Of a DNA stretch of 64,000 bases, positions 53,717 through 63,783 are shown piece after piece. Origin of the DNA: Pedobacter segetis (lineage in GTDB: Bacteria > Bacteroidota > Bacteroidia > Sphingobacteriales > Sphingobacteriaceae); the NCBI RefSeq assembly GCF_016623585.1, contig NZ_JAEHFY010000004.1, forward strand, positions 143,024 to 207,023. The letters are read 5' to 3'. A program made the position numbers and the translations under genes. The number at the start of each line of letters is the position of its first letter. The stretch's first letter is position 1. The notes beneath the pieces were generated by a model. That model searched no databases. It worked only from the letters and a program-made list of their open reading frames with translations, and was not told the origin of the DNA.

Positions 53717-54829
53717 TTAACCAAAGAAATAGCCAACTTTAAAACCTTTTCTTTCCTTAATCCTGATCAAAACGGTGGTGCCCCAATTAATAACTATACA
53801 AATACCAAAGAACATAAATATTAACCCAAAATTACCCCAAGATCTTAGGGTTAAGGCAACATATATAAAAAGTAAATTAGTTAGGGCCAAAGCAAAAGTG
53901 CCTTGAAGATGTGTAAAACCCAACTTCAAAATTCTGTGGTGAATATGGTTTCTATCTGCCTTAAAAGGCGATTGTTTTTTGATCACTCTTAAAAAGAAAA
54001 CCCTAAAGGTATCAAATAATGGGATGATGATAACCGCTACCGCAGTTGCCGGGGCAGAATAAAAAGTGGGTGCATAATTAGCGGCTGTAAATTTATTCAG
54101 TTCTATAAACTTTATCGCCAAAACCACAGATATTAAGCCTATCAATAAGCTTCCGGTATCTCCCATAAAAATCTTAGCCGGTGTATAATTATAATATAGA
54201 AACCCGATAATCGCCCCAACCATGCTAAAAGCCAATGCCGCCAATTCAATTTGCCCCATGTGTATAAACAGCACCGCAAATGTTAAATTAACGATCAGCC
54301 CAATTGTTCCCGCCAAACCATCAATACCATCAATTAGGTTAAAAGCATTTACAATAAACATAATGATGATGATAGAAACCGGCACACTTAAATAAAAAGG
54401 AATAGATTGCACATCAAACACACCGTACAAACTGGTTAAGCGTACATCGCCCATTAATACCAGAATGGTCCCTACCAAAAACTGCATAAAAAATTTTGTG
54501 CCCGGCCCAGAGCCCGCAAGATCATCCTTTAAACCAACAGCAAATAAAATGATACATGAAGTAAGTAAAACATTGGTGGGTAATACAGAATCGTATTTTG
54601 CGAATAATAACGAGACAATGGTAAAACTACAAAAAATAGCTACTCCTCCTAAACGGGGTATCCCATGATCATGCTCTTTTCTATGGCTGTGTAGATCGTC
54701 ATAAAGATGCCTTTCTCTGGCCACAAATAAAATGGATGGGATAGAAATAAAAGAAACGAAAGCAGAAACGGCTATCACTACCAAATAATAAACCCATTCT
54801 ATGTTCACAAATGAAAAATCGAAATTCAC
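53717..54829 (-). CDS. WecA/MraY-type polyprenyl-phosphate sugar-1-phosphate transferase
   Basis: This 370-residue membrane protein has about eleven helices. Cytosolic motifs are HDHGIPRLGGVAIF (about residues 51-64), NAFNLIDGIDGLAG (about 161-174), FMGDTGSLLIG (about 218) and DRNHIHHRIL (about 292). These define the family that loads a HexNAc-1-phosphate onto undecaprenyl phosphate, the first step of glycan repeat synthesis. The start is GTG at 54829. It is 9 bases after the GT2 stop at 54839. The donor sugar is not decided. Confidence 0.92.
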   Translation of the reverse strand: MNFDFSFVNIEWVYYLVVIAVSAFVSFISIPSILFVARERHLYDDLHSHRKEHDHGIPRLGGVAIFCSFTIVSLLFAKYDSVLPTNVLLTSCIILFAVGLKDDLAGSGPGTKFFMQFLVGTILVLMGDVRLTSLYGVFDVQSIPFYLSVPVSIIIIMFIVNAFNLIDGIDGLAGTIGLIVNLTFAVLFIHMGQIELAALAFSMVGAIIGFLYYNYTPAKIFMGDTGSLLIGLISVVLAIKFIELNKFTAANYAPTFYSAPATAVAVIIIPLFDTFRVFFLRVIKKQSPFKADRNHIHHRILKLGFTHLQGTFALALTNLLFIYVALTLRSWGNFGLIFMFFGICIVINWGTTVLIRIKERKGFKVGYFFG

Positions 54830-54838
54830 GATTTAAAA

Positions 54839-55597
54839 TTAATGATTTTTATCCCAATACTGTCCTAATTTTCTAATCGGCTTTAATATCGCAACTAAAA
54901 GAGGAAATTTTAAGCCATTAGTTCTCATTGCCAAACGATCCTCTTTATTGGCCTTAATCCGATGTTTTAAAGAATGGTTACTCAACCCACCGACCCTCAT
55001 TTTTGTGAATACTTTTGGCAAATAAGCTGTTTTGATGTTATGCTTAAACAAAAACCTTAGTATTAGATCATAATCTGCGGCAGATGTAAACGTTAGATCA
55101 TAAGAACCATATTTAATAAAACAGTCCCTTTTTATGAATAATGTAGGGTGGGGAGGCATCCAACCGTACCTAAAATTTTTTCTATCGTATTTTCCGGAAA
55201 CCCAATTTCGAATGATGCGAGTAGGGTTATTTCTATCTATATATTGTAAATCGCCGTAGATGGCTTCTATGGTATCATCGTTTTCAAAAACCTCATTCAC
55301 TTGTAAGAGCACCTCTTCATCGGCAAAAAAATCATCAGAATGAAGAATACCGATAACGTTGCCCTTGGCCAACCCAATCCCCTTATTTAACGCATCGTAA
55401 ATACCTTTGTCTTTTTCAGAAACAAATTGATTGATAAAGTTTTTATGTTTATCGATTATCGCTAAAGTACCATCGTTACTGTGGCCGTCAATAACGATCA
55501 ATTCCTTATCGGGATGTGTTTGATTTTGATAGGAATTTAAAGCCGACGTTAAAAAATATTGAGAATTATAGGTTGCGGTAATTATAGAGATTAACAT
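54839..55597 (-). CDS. Glycosyltransferase family 2
   Basis: This 252-residue soluble GT-A enzyme has ISIITATYNSQYFLTSALNSY at the start, LIVIDGHSNDGTLAII, LHSDDFFADE with the DxD-like metal motif, and SAADYDLILRFLF. The sequence resembles GT2 enzymes that act on lipid-linked sugars. It is immediately upstream of the WecA/MraY-like gene, so it probably adds the second sugar. Confidence 0.88.
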   Translation of the reverse strand: MLISIITATYNSQYFLTSALNSYQNQTHPDKELIVIDGHSNDGTLAIIDKHKNFINQFVSEKDKGIYDALNKGIGLAKGNVIGILHSDDFFADEEVLLQVNEVFENDDTIEAIYGDLQYIDRNNPTRIIRNWVSGKYDRKNFRYGWMPPHPTLFIKRDCFIKYGSYDLTFTSAADYDLILRFLFKHNIKTAYLPKVFTKMRVGGLSNHSLKHRIKANKEDRLAMRTNGLKFPLLVAILKPIRKLGQYWDKNH

Positions 55598-55943
55598 TAT
55601 CCAATGTTAAATAAAATTAGAAATAAAAGGAAATTATTGACCCATTATTAGAGATGATCCTTTGGTGTTGGTACGATGATCCTATGGTAAGGGAATAGTT
55701 GAGTATTTGAATGAAGTTTGGTTTCACAAATGCTTGGTTTGTGTTTTGGCTTTCCTCTTCAACCCCCTCATCGTCTCCTTCTTCTACTCCGCTCAGAGGG
55801 GCATTACTTAGAGTGGCACTTCTATAAACCTCAGGCTGTTTCGTTTGGTTTATAGTTCAAGATTAAGGGTGTGCCGATATTAACAGAGGGATTTTTCCTT
55901 GCGTTAAAATGGCAATAAGGTTTTAATAGAGATAATTGGTAAA
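55598..55943. other. 346-bp intergenic region, no gene seen
   Basis: I see no convincing open frame, tRNA or strong terminator here. The segment 55795-55815 (CTCCGCTCAGAGGGGCATT) is GC-richer than the rest. The region must contain the promoter of the GT2/WecA-like pair. Confidence 0.4.
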
Positions 55944-56204
55944 TTAATAATCTGTTGACCTCAATTTTAAACCCGTTTCTTTGAACGCCTTATAGCCGAT
56001 TACAATACCTGCAATCAAAATAAAATACACGCCATCATCTATCGGGACGTATAAATCGGGATCGCAGTCTGGCAAATCTGGATTTGGATTTAAAGGATCG
56101 CTGCAATCATCAAATGCGTAGCCAGATGATGATAAAAATATAAAAGAAAATATAAAAAACACCTTAATTAAACCGCCTTTATTTTTAAAAAAATCCCTCA
56201 TCAT
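55944..56204 (-). CDS. Small secreted protein with PID-type C-terminal sorting-like tail
   Basis: This 86-residue protein has a signal peptide (KVFFIFSFIFLSSSGYAF), a short Asp/Pro-rich segment (about residues 31-53), then PIDDGVYFILIAGIVIGYKAFK: a PID-x-G motif, a membrane helix and a basic end. This layout is that of C-terminal protein-sorting tails of the PID type in Bacteroidota. The mature part would be only about 25 residues. It is translated directly after the large T9SS protein (ATGA overlap). No sorting enzyme is present in the window. Confidence 0.6.
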   Translation of the reverse strand: MMRDFFKNKGGLIKVFFIFSFIFLSSSGYAFDDCSDPLNPNPDLPDCDPDLYVPIDDGVYFILIAGIVIGYKAFKETGLKLRSTDY

Positions 56205-59200
56205 TTCTTAATAAATTTATTTACGCCTAATAAACCCTCGTTCTCATCTCTTATCTCTAATAGATACATACCGCTTTTCAAATTAGAAATATCTTGGGTA
56301 AGTTCTTGTCCGGCTTTATATTTTTCGCTCTTAACGGTAGCCCCGTTTAAGTTAATGATGTTCATCTTAACAGCTCCTAACTGGCCAGAAGGCAAAGTAA
56401 CCTTAATAAAATCTTTAGCAGGATTTGGATAGATCAATATAGATTGTTGTTGATTGTTAAAATCGAATCTTAAAGACTTAATCTCAGAATACTCAAATTT
56501 ACCGTCGTTATCTATTTGCTTTAATCTGTAATAATTATTACCCTGCAACGGATAGGCATCTATAAAATTATAATTATTTATAGTTTGAGGGTTTATTTTG
56601 GCATCTACGAACCCTATTTTACTAAAATTTTGATTTTGATCGCCGGCTCTTTCAATATCGAAACCTTTATTGTTTGTTTCCTTAGATGTTGTAAAGTTTA
56701 ACCCTACTCCATTATTATTTTTATTTACCTCAAAGGTAAGTAGTTTTACAGGTAAGGTGGTTGGCGGTTTAAATAGTAGTTTGAACCTATTATCCCCATA
56801 ACTTGTAGCTACGGTTTTAACGATGCTAAAGTTATAAACAGAACCTTGGGTTATTTGGGTCAAAGTGTTCAAATAATTATCTTGAAGCCATAATTCTTTA
56901 CTGTCGCCAAAATCAACCTCGGTAAAAGTGAGAGACATATCACCATATTGTTTAGCCGATACGCTGAGCTTCATATCATCTACATTTTCTACTGCTGGCA
57001 TCAAATTGATAGCCATAGGCTTATTATCCGAGGATAGAGTTGATAAACTTACATCGAAACCCGGGAAATATTTAGAATCGTTCTCATTTGCTTCAGCCAC
57101 ATATCGATTATCAAAAAGCACTACTGTTTCTTCTTGAAAATCATTTTCCTTTAAATTTATCCTTAAAATTTTCTTATCTGTTGATGAAAAGGTTGAAACT
57201 GCCGAAGCACTTTTATTGGATAGTGTAGCGGGTGCATTTAGAGTGGTTAATTTTAAATCAGGTTCAATAGGTGCGCTTAAGAGCCTGGCAGGCGTGTTCA
57301 CTATATTTTTTTGATTTTCTTTAAACCTCAAAATACCACCACCACTATTTGCTTGAATATAAAAGCCTTGTCCGGGTTGTATATACCTTGACCCTCCGTT
57401 TGCGGATATTCCTCCCACTGAGTTATAGGTTGCATTTGCCTTTCCGCCGGTTACCACCGTAATTGAGCTATTCAGGTTATTAGAAGCGCTTCTTACCGCA
57501 TCCCAATCAATTGTAGAAGGGTAAGGATTGCCCGCTAGATAAAAACCATCATAGGCATCGCCATAAGAGGTATAACCAATGTTCACATTAATATCCCCTT
57601 TATTGATAGGCCCGTTATAGGTTACCAACATATCTTCTGCAGCAGAAAACGGGGCGATCATTTTGCCCGGGTTATCATATATGCCCGATCTATTCCCTCT
57701 AAAAAACAAAAGAAAGCCCGTTCCGGGCGAAGTGTTTGTTGTAATATTTGGTACGGATATAAAAGAAGTTACTGATGGCGAAGCCGATTCGTTATAAAAA
57801 TTTAACGTTACCGGATTAAAGGTAGGTACCGGACCAGGGCCGGCATCAAAACCATTGGCGGTACCGCCCGGCCCAGAAATGATCACATAATTTTTTAATT
57901 GCTGAAAAGTTTTAGCACCGGCAACGGCCGCATCATTAATGGGCGAAGACATAGATTTTGTCCCTCTTTTTGCGCCACTTGGTTCGCCATATAAATAAGA
58001 TTGGACTTTAATATTCCCAATAATATCTGCCGAGCCAGAAAGCGGTGCCACATTGGCGTTCTTTGTCGCGGTAGCCAATAAAGTCAAGTTTCCGTTACCG
58101 TTTATTACAGCGGCATCGTTTACTTGTAGGGTATTTAAAACCGTGGCATCACCCGTAACTGTTTTAGTCCCGTTATTGCTTGCGCTTAAATTGTTAAAAT
58201 CAAAAGTGGGGATGTTCTGAGGGCCTGTGCCGTTAAAATTAACGGTAGAGCCTGTAATGGTATATAACGATGGTGTACCTGGGATAAAATCTCCTGCAAT
58301 ATTTATTAATGAGCTTAATGTCCTATTTCCACCGGTGCCGTTCAAATTGGTATAATCTCCATTCACAATGGTTTGTGGAGAAGATGAATTATATGCCACC
58401 GTACCTCCCCATGTTTTACTAACCTGTAACGGTGTAGCAGATATATTTTGGGTATATAAAGTCCCGTTACCCGTAAACCCAACAGAAGTGGGTGTGGTTA
58501 GTAAATTAGTGCCCAAATCTAAAGAACCCGAATTGATGGTAAAAGCACCGTTTACATTTATACTGCCCGTTCTTAACGTAACAGCAGAATTATTATCAAT
58601 TGTTAAATTATTAACCGTTGCAGGCAACCCATTTCCCGTATTTTGGGTAGTGCCATTGTAAGTATAATTTGCGGTGGTAGGATAGGTTCTAGTGCCAGTA
58701 GATTGTACCGTACCTGTCGCTCCCGTTAGCGCAAAGCCACCAGAATTGGAGGTAATCAAAGTTGAATTGGCATTTGCTTTAAAAGTACCTGTATTACCGC
58801 TGATTATTGAGTTGCCAAAATCTACGATTGCATTCGGATTAACTATAAAGTTAATTGCACCGGTAAAAGTGCCTCCAGTTTTGGTAAAATTTTGTATGGA
58901 AGTGCCGTTAAAGATCAAAGCTGTAGTATTAGTTACGTTAGCACTACTTTTCCTGAAAGTGCCGTTTATTAAAGAAAAATTGCCAGATATATATAAATTA
59001 GTTATTAAATTTGAGGCATTTGTGGTATAAAGCATATCAACAATACCACCAGTTTGTATATAATTGTTAACAAAATGATTTACTGAGGCGGTTGTATAAA
59101 ACATTCGTAGTGCCCCTTGACCTGTACTTAAAACATTGAAATTGTTTCTTACATTCAATCTTGCCGTTAAAGCTGGAAAGCTATTAATTTGCTGGTTTGT

Positions 59201-59770
59201 GCAATTCCATGTAAAATTGTAAAAACTTTGAAAATCATCAAAAAGTCGAGGACCTGTGTTAGAAGTGGTATAACCAGAAATTTCGCAATTGGATCCATCG
59301 TCCCAAATAGCTGGAGGTATTCTACCATCAGTTGTTGTAAAAGCGTGAATATATTTAGATCCATTGAAGAATTCTAATCTTCCGCTGGAAGCAAAACTTC
59401 CAGAGTTAATAATTTGTCCGTAAACGGCACAATCAACAAATGCTGCACTGTTAATAATATTTAAACTTCCGTTAGTATTTATAGTTAATACCCCCCCAAT
59501 ACTTACAACAAAATCATCTATAACAATTGAGGAGCTTATTAAAACTGTATGACCATTCCTAATGTCAACTCCTTTTGAAGCGGCTGTTGGGATTAAATTA
59601 GCATTAATCCAATTAATATTATCAGCTGAAGATTCCCAAGTACTCGCCAAATTAAAAGCACCTGATTGTTTTGACCTAAAGTAATCACTTGGAGAGGAAG
59701 CTAAACAATTGAATGAGAACAAAAAAATCAGAAAAAACGAATATAAATAAATTTGTAACTTTAGTTTCAT
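56201..59770 (-). CDS. Large secreted repeat protein with T9SS type A sorting domain
   Basis: This 1189-residue protein has a signal peptide (SFFLIFLFSFNCLA). Residues 30-580 are Asn/Thr/Gly-rich beta-strand repeats (patterns such as NGTLYTQN, INGNGNLTL, FNGTGPQNI), suggestive of a beta-helix or adhesin-like fold. A region with GFYLAGNPYPSTIDWD follows, then a fibronectin-like stretch (LPVKLLTFEVNKNNNGVGLNFTTSKETNNKGFDIER). The C-terminal 76 residues form a type A T9SS domain beginning YPNPAKDFIKV. It should be exported by the Por system and attached to the cell surface. It is divergent from wza, suggesting a role in the extracellular matrix. Confidence 0.88.
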   Translation of the reverse strand: MKLKLQIYLYSFFLIFLFSFNCLASSPSDYFRSKQSGAFNLASTWESSADNINWINANLIPTAASKGVDIRNGHTVLISSSIVIDDFVVSIGGVLTINTNGSLNIINSAAFVDCAVYGQIINSGSFASSGRLEFFNGSKYIHAFTTTDGRIPPAIWDDGSNCEISGYTTSNTGPRLFDDFQSFYNFTWNCTNQQINSFPALTARLNVRNNFNVLSTGQGALRMFYTTASVNHFVNNYIQTGGIVDMLYTTNASNLITNLYISGNFSLINGTFRKSSANVTNTTALIFNGTSIQNFTKTGGTFTGAINFIVNPNAIVDFGNSIISGNTGTFKANANSTLITSNSGGFALTGATGTVQSTGTRTYPTTANYTYNGTTQNTGNGLPATVNNLTIDNNSAVTLRTGSINVNGAFTINSGSLDLGTNLLTTPTSVGFTGNGTLYTQNISATPLQVSKTWGGTVAYNSSSPQTIVNGDYTNLNGTGGNRTLSSLINIAGDFIPGTPSLYTITGSTVNFNGTGPQNIPTFDFNNLSASNNGTKTVTGDATVLNTLQVNDAAVINGNGNLTLLATATKNANVAPLSGSADIIGNIKVQSYLYGEPSGAKRGTKSMSSPINDAAVAGAKTFQQLKNYVIISGPGGTANGFDAGPGPVPTFNPVTLNFYNESASPSVTSFISVPNITTNTSPGTGFLLFFRGNRSGIYDNPGKMIAPFSAAEDMLVTYNGPINKGDINVNIGYTSYGDAYDGFYLAGNPYPSTIDWDAVRSASNNLNSSITVVTGGKANATYNSVGGISANGGSRYIQPGQGFYIQANSGGGILRFKENQKNIVNTPARLLSAPIEPDLKLTTLNAPATLSNKSASAVSTFSSTDKKILRINLKENDFQEETVVLFDNRYVAEANENDSKYFPGFDVSLSTLSSDNKPMAINLMPAVENVDDMKLSVSAKQYGDMSLTFTEVDFGDSKELWLQDNYLNTLTQITQGSVYNFSIVKTVATSYGDNRFKLLFKPPTTLPVKLLTFEVNKNNNGVGLNFTTSKETNNKGFDIERAGDQNQNFSKIGFVDAKINPQTINNYNFIDAYPLQGNNYYRLKQIDNDGKFEYSEIKSLRFDFNNQQQSILIYPNPAKDFIKVTLPSGQLGAVKMNIINLNGATVKSEKYKAGQELTQDISNLKSGMYLLEIRDENEGLLGVNKFIKK

Positions 59771-59906
59771 ATTAGAGTATTACTCAATAAAGTTCAAATC
59801 TACTAAAAAAAACGTAATCAAAACAGCAATGGTTTTTAGGTATTTTTAATTACACCCTTAATTACCAAAGTGTTAAATAAGTCTTTAACGGCTTTGCTAA
59901 CATTTT

Positions 59907-59937
59907 TTTGCAAAAAGAGTTAAAACTGATAGATTTA
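59907..59937 (+). promoter_or_regulatory. Bacteroidota-type promoter before wza
   Basis: TTTG at 59907-59910 and TAGATTTA at 59930-59937, 19 bases apart, fit the Bacteroidota housekeeping pattern (TTTG, about 19-21 bases, TAnnTTTG) with one mismatch. The ATG follows at 59955, giving a short leader. Confidence 0.45.
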
Positions 59938-59954
59938 CAGGATATACTCTTGAT

Positions 59955-60749
59955 ATGTTTTTGAATTTTTATTTTTCTAGCAGGCTATTATGTTTATTAA
60001 CAGTGGTGCTTATATTCAGTTCTTGCAGCACAAAAAGAACAACGCTCTTTAACCTAGAAGATAAAAATGATAAAAAACCAGCGGTAACAGTTCTTGAGAA
60101 GGGCAATAAAAATTCGGTAGAAATCCTAAATCAAACAATACTGCCTGGCGATATTCTTAGTTTACGTAATTTACAAAATGAAACACAGATTTTAGGTTAT
60201 AATGCCGGCTTGGCATCCGGGGCAAGCACCAGTTCAGATTATATTGTAGAACAGGATAGTATGGTGGCACTACCATTTCTTAATAGGGTTAAGCTTGGAG
60301 GATTGAGCATTCCCGATGCGGAAAGATTTTTAAATGCAGAATACTCTAAAACTTTGTTAAAGAATCCTATTATAAAAGTTAAGATAACCAGCCTAAAGGT
60401 TACCGTTTTAGGTGAGTTTGGAAGAGTAGGTAATCTACCTATCTCATCTGATAAAACTTATTTGACTGATATTATAGCTGATGCCGGAGGCTTAAACATT
60501 AGGGCCAACCCTAAAAATATCAGGATTATTAGAGGGGATTTGAAAAACCCAAAAGTTATTTCTGTTAATCTAAAAAAGCTAAAGGCACTATCCAACGATA
60601 ACCTTTACCTACACAATAACGATATCATATACGCAGATACAAAAAACACCTATAAGTTTTTAGATCAAATCACATCAACCCGTAACATCATTGGAATAGT
60701 GGTAACCACCATCAGTGCTTATTTATTGATAGACCGTTTAACCAGGTAA
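59955..60749 (+). CDS. wza: Polysaccharide export outer-membrane lipoprotein (Wza-like)
   Basis: This 264-residue lipoprotein has a lipobox (IFSS-Cys24), a Poly_export domain (ILPGDILSLRNLQN, VALPFLNRVKLGGLSIPDAERFL) and an SLBB-type domain (KVTVLGEFGRVGNLPI, YLTDIIADAGGLNIRANPKNIRIIR). It ends in a hydrophobic segment (IIGIVVTTISAYLLI). It forms the outer-membrane pore for export of exopolysaccharide with Wzc, whose gene starts one base after the stop. Confidence 0.9.
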   Translation: MFLNFYFSSRLLCLLTVVLIFSSCSTKRTTLFNLEDKNDKKPAVTVLEKGNKNSVEILNQTILPGDILSLRNLQNETQILGYNAGLASGASTSSDYIVEQDSMVALPFLNRVKLGGLSIPDAERFLNAEYSKTLLKNPIIKVKITSLKVTVLGEFGRVGNLPISSDKTYLTDIIADAGGLNIRANPKNIRIIRGDLKNPKVISVNLKKLKALSNDNLYLHNNDIIYADTKNTYKFLDQITSTRNIIGIVVTTISAYLLIDRLTR

Positions 60750-60750
60750 A

Positions 60751-63147
60751 ATGGAAGAAAAGATGATATCAAAGAATAAGCAAGAAATAGATTATGGTAA
60801 ATTTGCCAAAATCATATTGAGCAGGTGGTATTGGATCGCCGCAACCTTGATCCTTTCTTTATTGGTTGCTTATATTTATTTATGGTACACACCTAAGGTT
60901 TATAGTACTTCTGCTTATCTTAAATTTGAAGAAAAACAAGCCAATTTAAGCAACTCTGTTACCCTAAGTCCTCAAACAAGAAATTACACCAATAAAATAT
61001 TGTCTGAAAGCTGGACTTTTAGGAGCCGTAAAACCATTGAAGCCTCGGTAAATTATATCGATTGGCAAGTGAGCTATTTTTTGGAAGGAAAAGTAAGGAC
61101 CGTAGAACTATATCCACAAAAACCATTTTTGGTCCAAATATTAAAACAAGATTCCTCAAATTTTTATAATCAAAGAATATCCTTGATCCCTAGCAATAAA
61201 GGCTTGGTATTAAGTTATTTTAATAGCGGAAAAGAAATCACAAATACCTATCAATTTGGCGACATCATTAAAATACCTGGCATAATATTCTATATTAAGA
61301 AAATTACAGGTTTATCTGAAGGTGCCCAATATCTTTTTAAGTTTAACCATAAAAGAGAATGGTATGGCAGATTGGGAAGTGGTCTTAGTATTGGAGAAGC
61401 GGCAAAATACTCTTCTATTGCCGCAGTATCTAAAATTGATGGCAACGCTTATTTTGCTGCCGATGCTTTAAATGCGGTAATGAAAGTTTATTTACAGCAA
61501 GGTTTGGATGAGAAAACTCAATCGGCCAAACAAATCATCAACTTTATTGATTCGCAATTAGGCAATCTCTCTAATGCGGTTCAAAACTCTGGCGAGCGGT
61601 TAAAAGATTTTAAACAAAAAAACAACTTTTTTGAACTGGGTAGCACCGCCTCTACCGTATTGGGCGACGTAACTACTTTAGAAGCGGCAAATAAAGCTGC
61701 CGACTTACAACTTTTGCAATTACAACAACTTCAAAAACAATTTCAGAAGAATAAAGAAGAAATTACCCTAAATTTCAATTTAGATGGAAGTTTAGACCCC
61801 TTATTGAGTAATTTACTCACTCAATGGAATAGCCTCATCCAAGAAAGGGCAAGCTTGGTAAATACCTTTAAAGAAGGTGCAAAACCAGTTGAAGAATTGG
61901 ATGCTAAGCTTAATATTTTAAGGGAAGCCGCTGGAGATAATATCAAGGCAACAAAAAATAGGATTGAGTTGACCAAAAAATTTAACGAGCAAGAACTGGC
62001 CAAATCCTATGGTGATCTAAAAAATTTACCTCAACAAGAACGCGACTTATTTGGTTTACAAAGAGACTATAATATCAACGAAAAAATATTCAGCTATCTC
62101 TCTGAGAAGAAGCTAGAAGCGCAGATTTCTAAAGCCTCTATTTTACCCGATGCCAGCATCGTAGATCTAGCCCGGCCCAACTTCTCGCCAATTTCTCCCG
62201 TTAGCAAATCTATTTGGCAGTTTGCCTGGATCATTGGTTTAGGAAGTGGTGTTGGTTTGATATTTTTAGCGAGGATGTTAAATCCTTATATTTACGACAA
62301 AGAAACCATAGAAAGCCTAACAAATACACCTATCGTTGGGATGATCAGGCATTTCCCAGAAAAAATCGACCCTGATAATAAACAGATATTAACTATTTCT
62401 AAACCTAAATCTATTTTTGCAGAATCCGTTAGATCTGTTAGGACCAATCTCAGTTTCATCGCTAGTGAACAACAATCTAAAGTGATTTGTATCAGCTCTG
62501 AAATTGCCGGAGAGGGAAAATCTTTCGTAACGATCAATTTGGCCAGTTCTTTGGCCCTGATTGATAAAAAAGTGATTTTTATAGCTGCAGATTTAAGACG
62601 ATCAAAGGTCCATAAAACTTTTGGCATCAAAGACAAAAAAGGATTGAGTACCTATCTTGCCCATCAGGATGAACTGGGAGATATAATCCATCAAACCCAA
62701 CAAGAAAATTTGGATCTTATTGTGGCTGGCGTGGTACCTCCAAACCCTGCAGAATTGATGTACTCTGATCGCCTTCAAACTTTGATTGAAGAGCTAAAGG
62801 CAAGTTATGATTTTATCTTGTTCGATACCGCCCCAATCGGATTAGTTTCTGATGCCTTGCCACTTATTAGGATGAGCGATATTAATCTTTTTGTGATCAG
62901 AACAGGAAAATCTAAATATTCCGCAGCAAGCATCCCAAACAGAATTGCCAATGAATATCATTTAAAGAACACCTTTATTATTCTAAATGATTTTAGACAA
63001 GTGGCACTACATTCTAACTATTATACCACCAAATATTCAGAAAATTATTATGGCTATTATTATTCAGAAAGTAGCGGTAAAGGATATGGTTATTATAATG
63101 ATGATCATGTAGTTTCTTGGTGGAAAAAATTATGGGGTAAGTTGTAG
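60751..63147 (+). CDS. wzc: Polysaccharide co-polymerase / BY-kinase (Wzc-like)
   Basis: This 798-residue inner-membrane protein has an N-terminal Wzz domain between two helices (YWIAATLILSLLVAYIYLWYT, and one near residue 490), with a coiled region in the middle. The cytosolic BY-kinase domain has Walker A SSEIAGEGKSFVTI (about residues 579-592), Walker A' VIFIAADLRRSK and Walker B FILFDTAPIG. The C-terminal 40 residues hold many Tyr (YYTTKYSENYYGYYY), the autophosphorylation cluster. It controls chain length and drives export with Wza. Confidence 0.92.
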   Translation: MEEKMISKNKQEIDYGKFAKIILSRWYWIAATLILSLLVAYIYLWYTPKVYSTSAYLKFEEKQANLSNSVTLSPQTRNYTNKILSESWTFRSRKTIEASVNYIDWQVSYFLEGKVRTVELYPQKPFLVQILKQDSSNFYNQRISLIPSNKGLVLSYFNSGKEITNTYQFGDIIKIPGIIFYIKKITGLSEGAQYLFKFNHKREWYGRLGSGLSIGEAAKYSSIAAVSKIDGNAYFAADALNAVMKVYLQQGLDEKTQSAKQIINFIDSQLGNLSNAVQNSGERLKDFKQKNNFFELGSTASTVLGDVTTLEAANKAADLQLLQLQQLQKQFQKNKEEITLNFNLDGSLDPLLSNLLTQWNSLIQERASLVNTFKEGAKPVEELDAKLNILREAAGDNIKATKNRIELTKKFNEQELAKSYGDLKNLPQQERDLFGLQRDYNINEKIFSYLSEKKLEAQISKASILPDASIVDLARPNFSPISPVSKSIWQFAWIIGLGSGVGLIFLARMLNPYIYDKETIESLTNTPIVGMIRHFPEKIDPDNKQILTISKPKSIFAESVRSVRTNLSFIASEQQSKVICISSEIAGEGKSFVTINLASSLALIDKKVIFIAADLRRSKVHKTFGIKDKKGLSTYLAHQDELGDIIHQTQQENLDLIVAGVVPPNPAELMYSDRLQTLIEELKASYDFILFDTAPIGLVSDALPLIRMSDINLFVIRTGKSKYSAASIPNRIANEYHLKNTFIILNDFRQVALHSNYYTTKYSENYYGYYYSESSGKGYGYYNDDHVVSWWKKLWGKL

Positions 63148-63234
63148 GTAAAGCGAGGTGAGTTGTAGGTAATAAATTGGAAGTACAAAGTAATGAGTAG
63201 TGAAAATTTAGTTAGGGATTATTTGTTTTGAAGG

Positions 63235-63747
63235 ATGTCTAAAATTGATGAAGTTTACCGATGGTATCCTGTTTACACCTCTCCAAGAGCTGAGAAAAAA
63301 ACCAATTTTCTCTTAGAGAAAAAGGGAATACTTACCTATTTGCCCACCTATAAAACCTTAAAACAATGGAGCGATCGTAAAAAATGGGTAGAAGAGGTTT
63401 TATTTAAGTCTTACCTATTTGTTTTTATCAGCCACAAAGAATATGATTTAGTGGTACAAACACCCGGTATCGTTCGCTTCATCCATTTTTCTGGTAAAGC
63501 AGCCTATATACCAGATAATCAGATTGCCGCATTAAAAAATTACCTTTCTGGAGATGAATGTCCGGAAATTACCTATGATAAATTAAACGTAGGACAAAAA
63601 GTAAAGATCGTTTCTGGTAAACTGAAAGGTTATGAAGCAGAAATGGTCTCTTGGCAGCAACAAGAGCGGTTGATTTTAAGGTTAGATGCCTTGGGGCAAT
63701 CTCTTTTGTTAAAGATTTCCGCTGCGGATGTTGAGCCTATTTACTAA
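63235..63747 (+). CDS. UpxY/RfaH-type NusG-family antiterminator
   Basis: This 170-residue protein has an N-terminal NGN domain (WYPVYTSPRAEKKTNFLLEKKGILTYLP, VEEVLFKSYLFVFI, PGIVRFIHFSGKAAYIPD) and a C-terminal KOW domain (VGQKVKIVSGKLKGYEAEMV). UpxY proteins allow RNA polymerase to read through long polysaccharide operons. Here it follows wza-wzc, whereas it more often heads the locus, so its target may be the next operon or the same one. The start is at ATG 63235 behind an AAGG ribosome-binding site. Confidence 0.88.
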   Translation: MSKIDEVYRWYPVYTSPRAEKKTNFLLEKKGILTYLPTYKTLKQWSDRKKWVEEVLFKSYLFVFISHKEYDLVVQTPGIVRFIHFSGKAAYIPDNQIAALKNYLSGDECPEITYDKLNVGQKVKIVSGKLKGYEAEMVSWQQQERLILRLDALGQSLLLKISAADVEPIY

Positions 63748-63783
63748 AGTTAATGTCATCTCCCTTATAGATAGTCATATCGA

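Noticed and set aside
58368..59030. Two plus-strand ORFs (97 and 112 codons) rich in Val, Pro and Leu
   Set aside because: They are antisense to the repeats of the T9SS protein; the composition reflects Asn/Thr/Gly codons read backwards.
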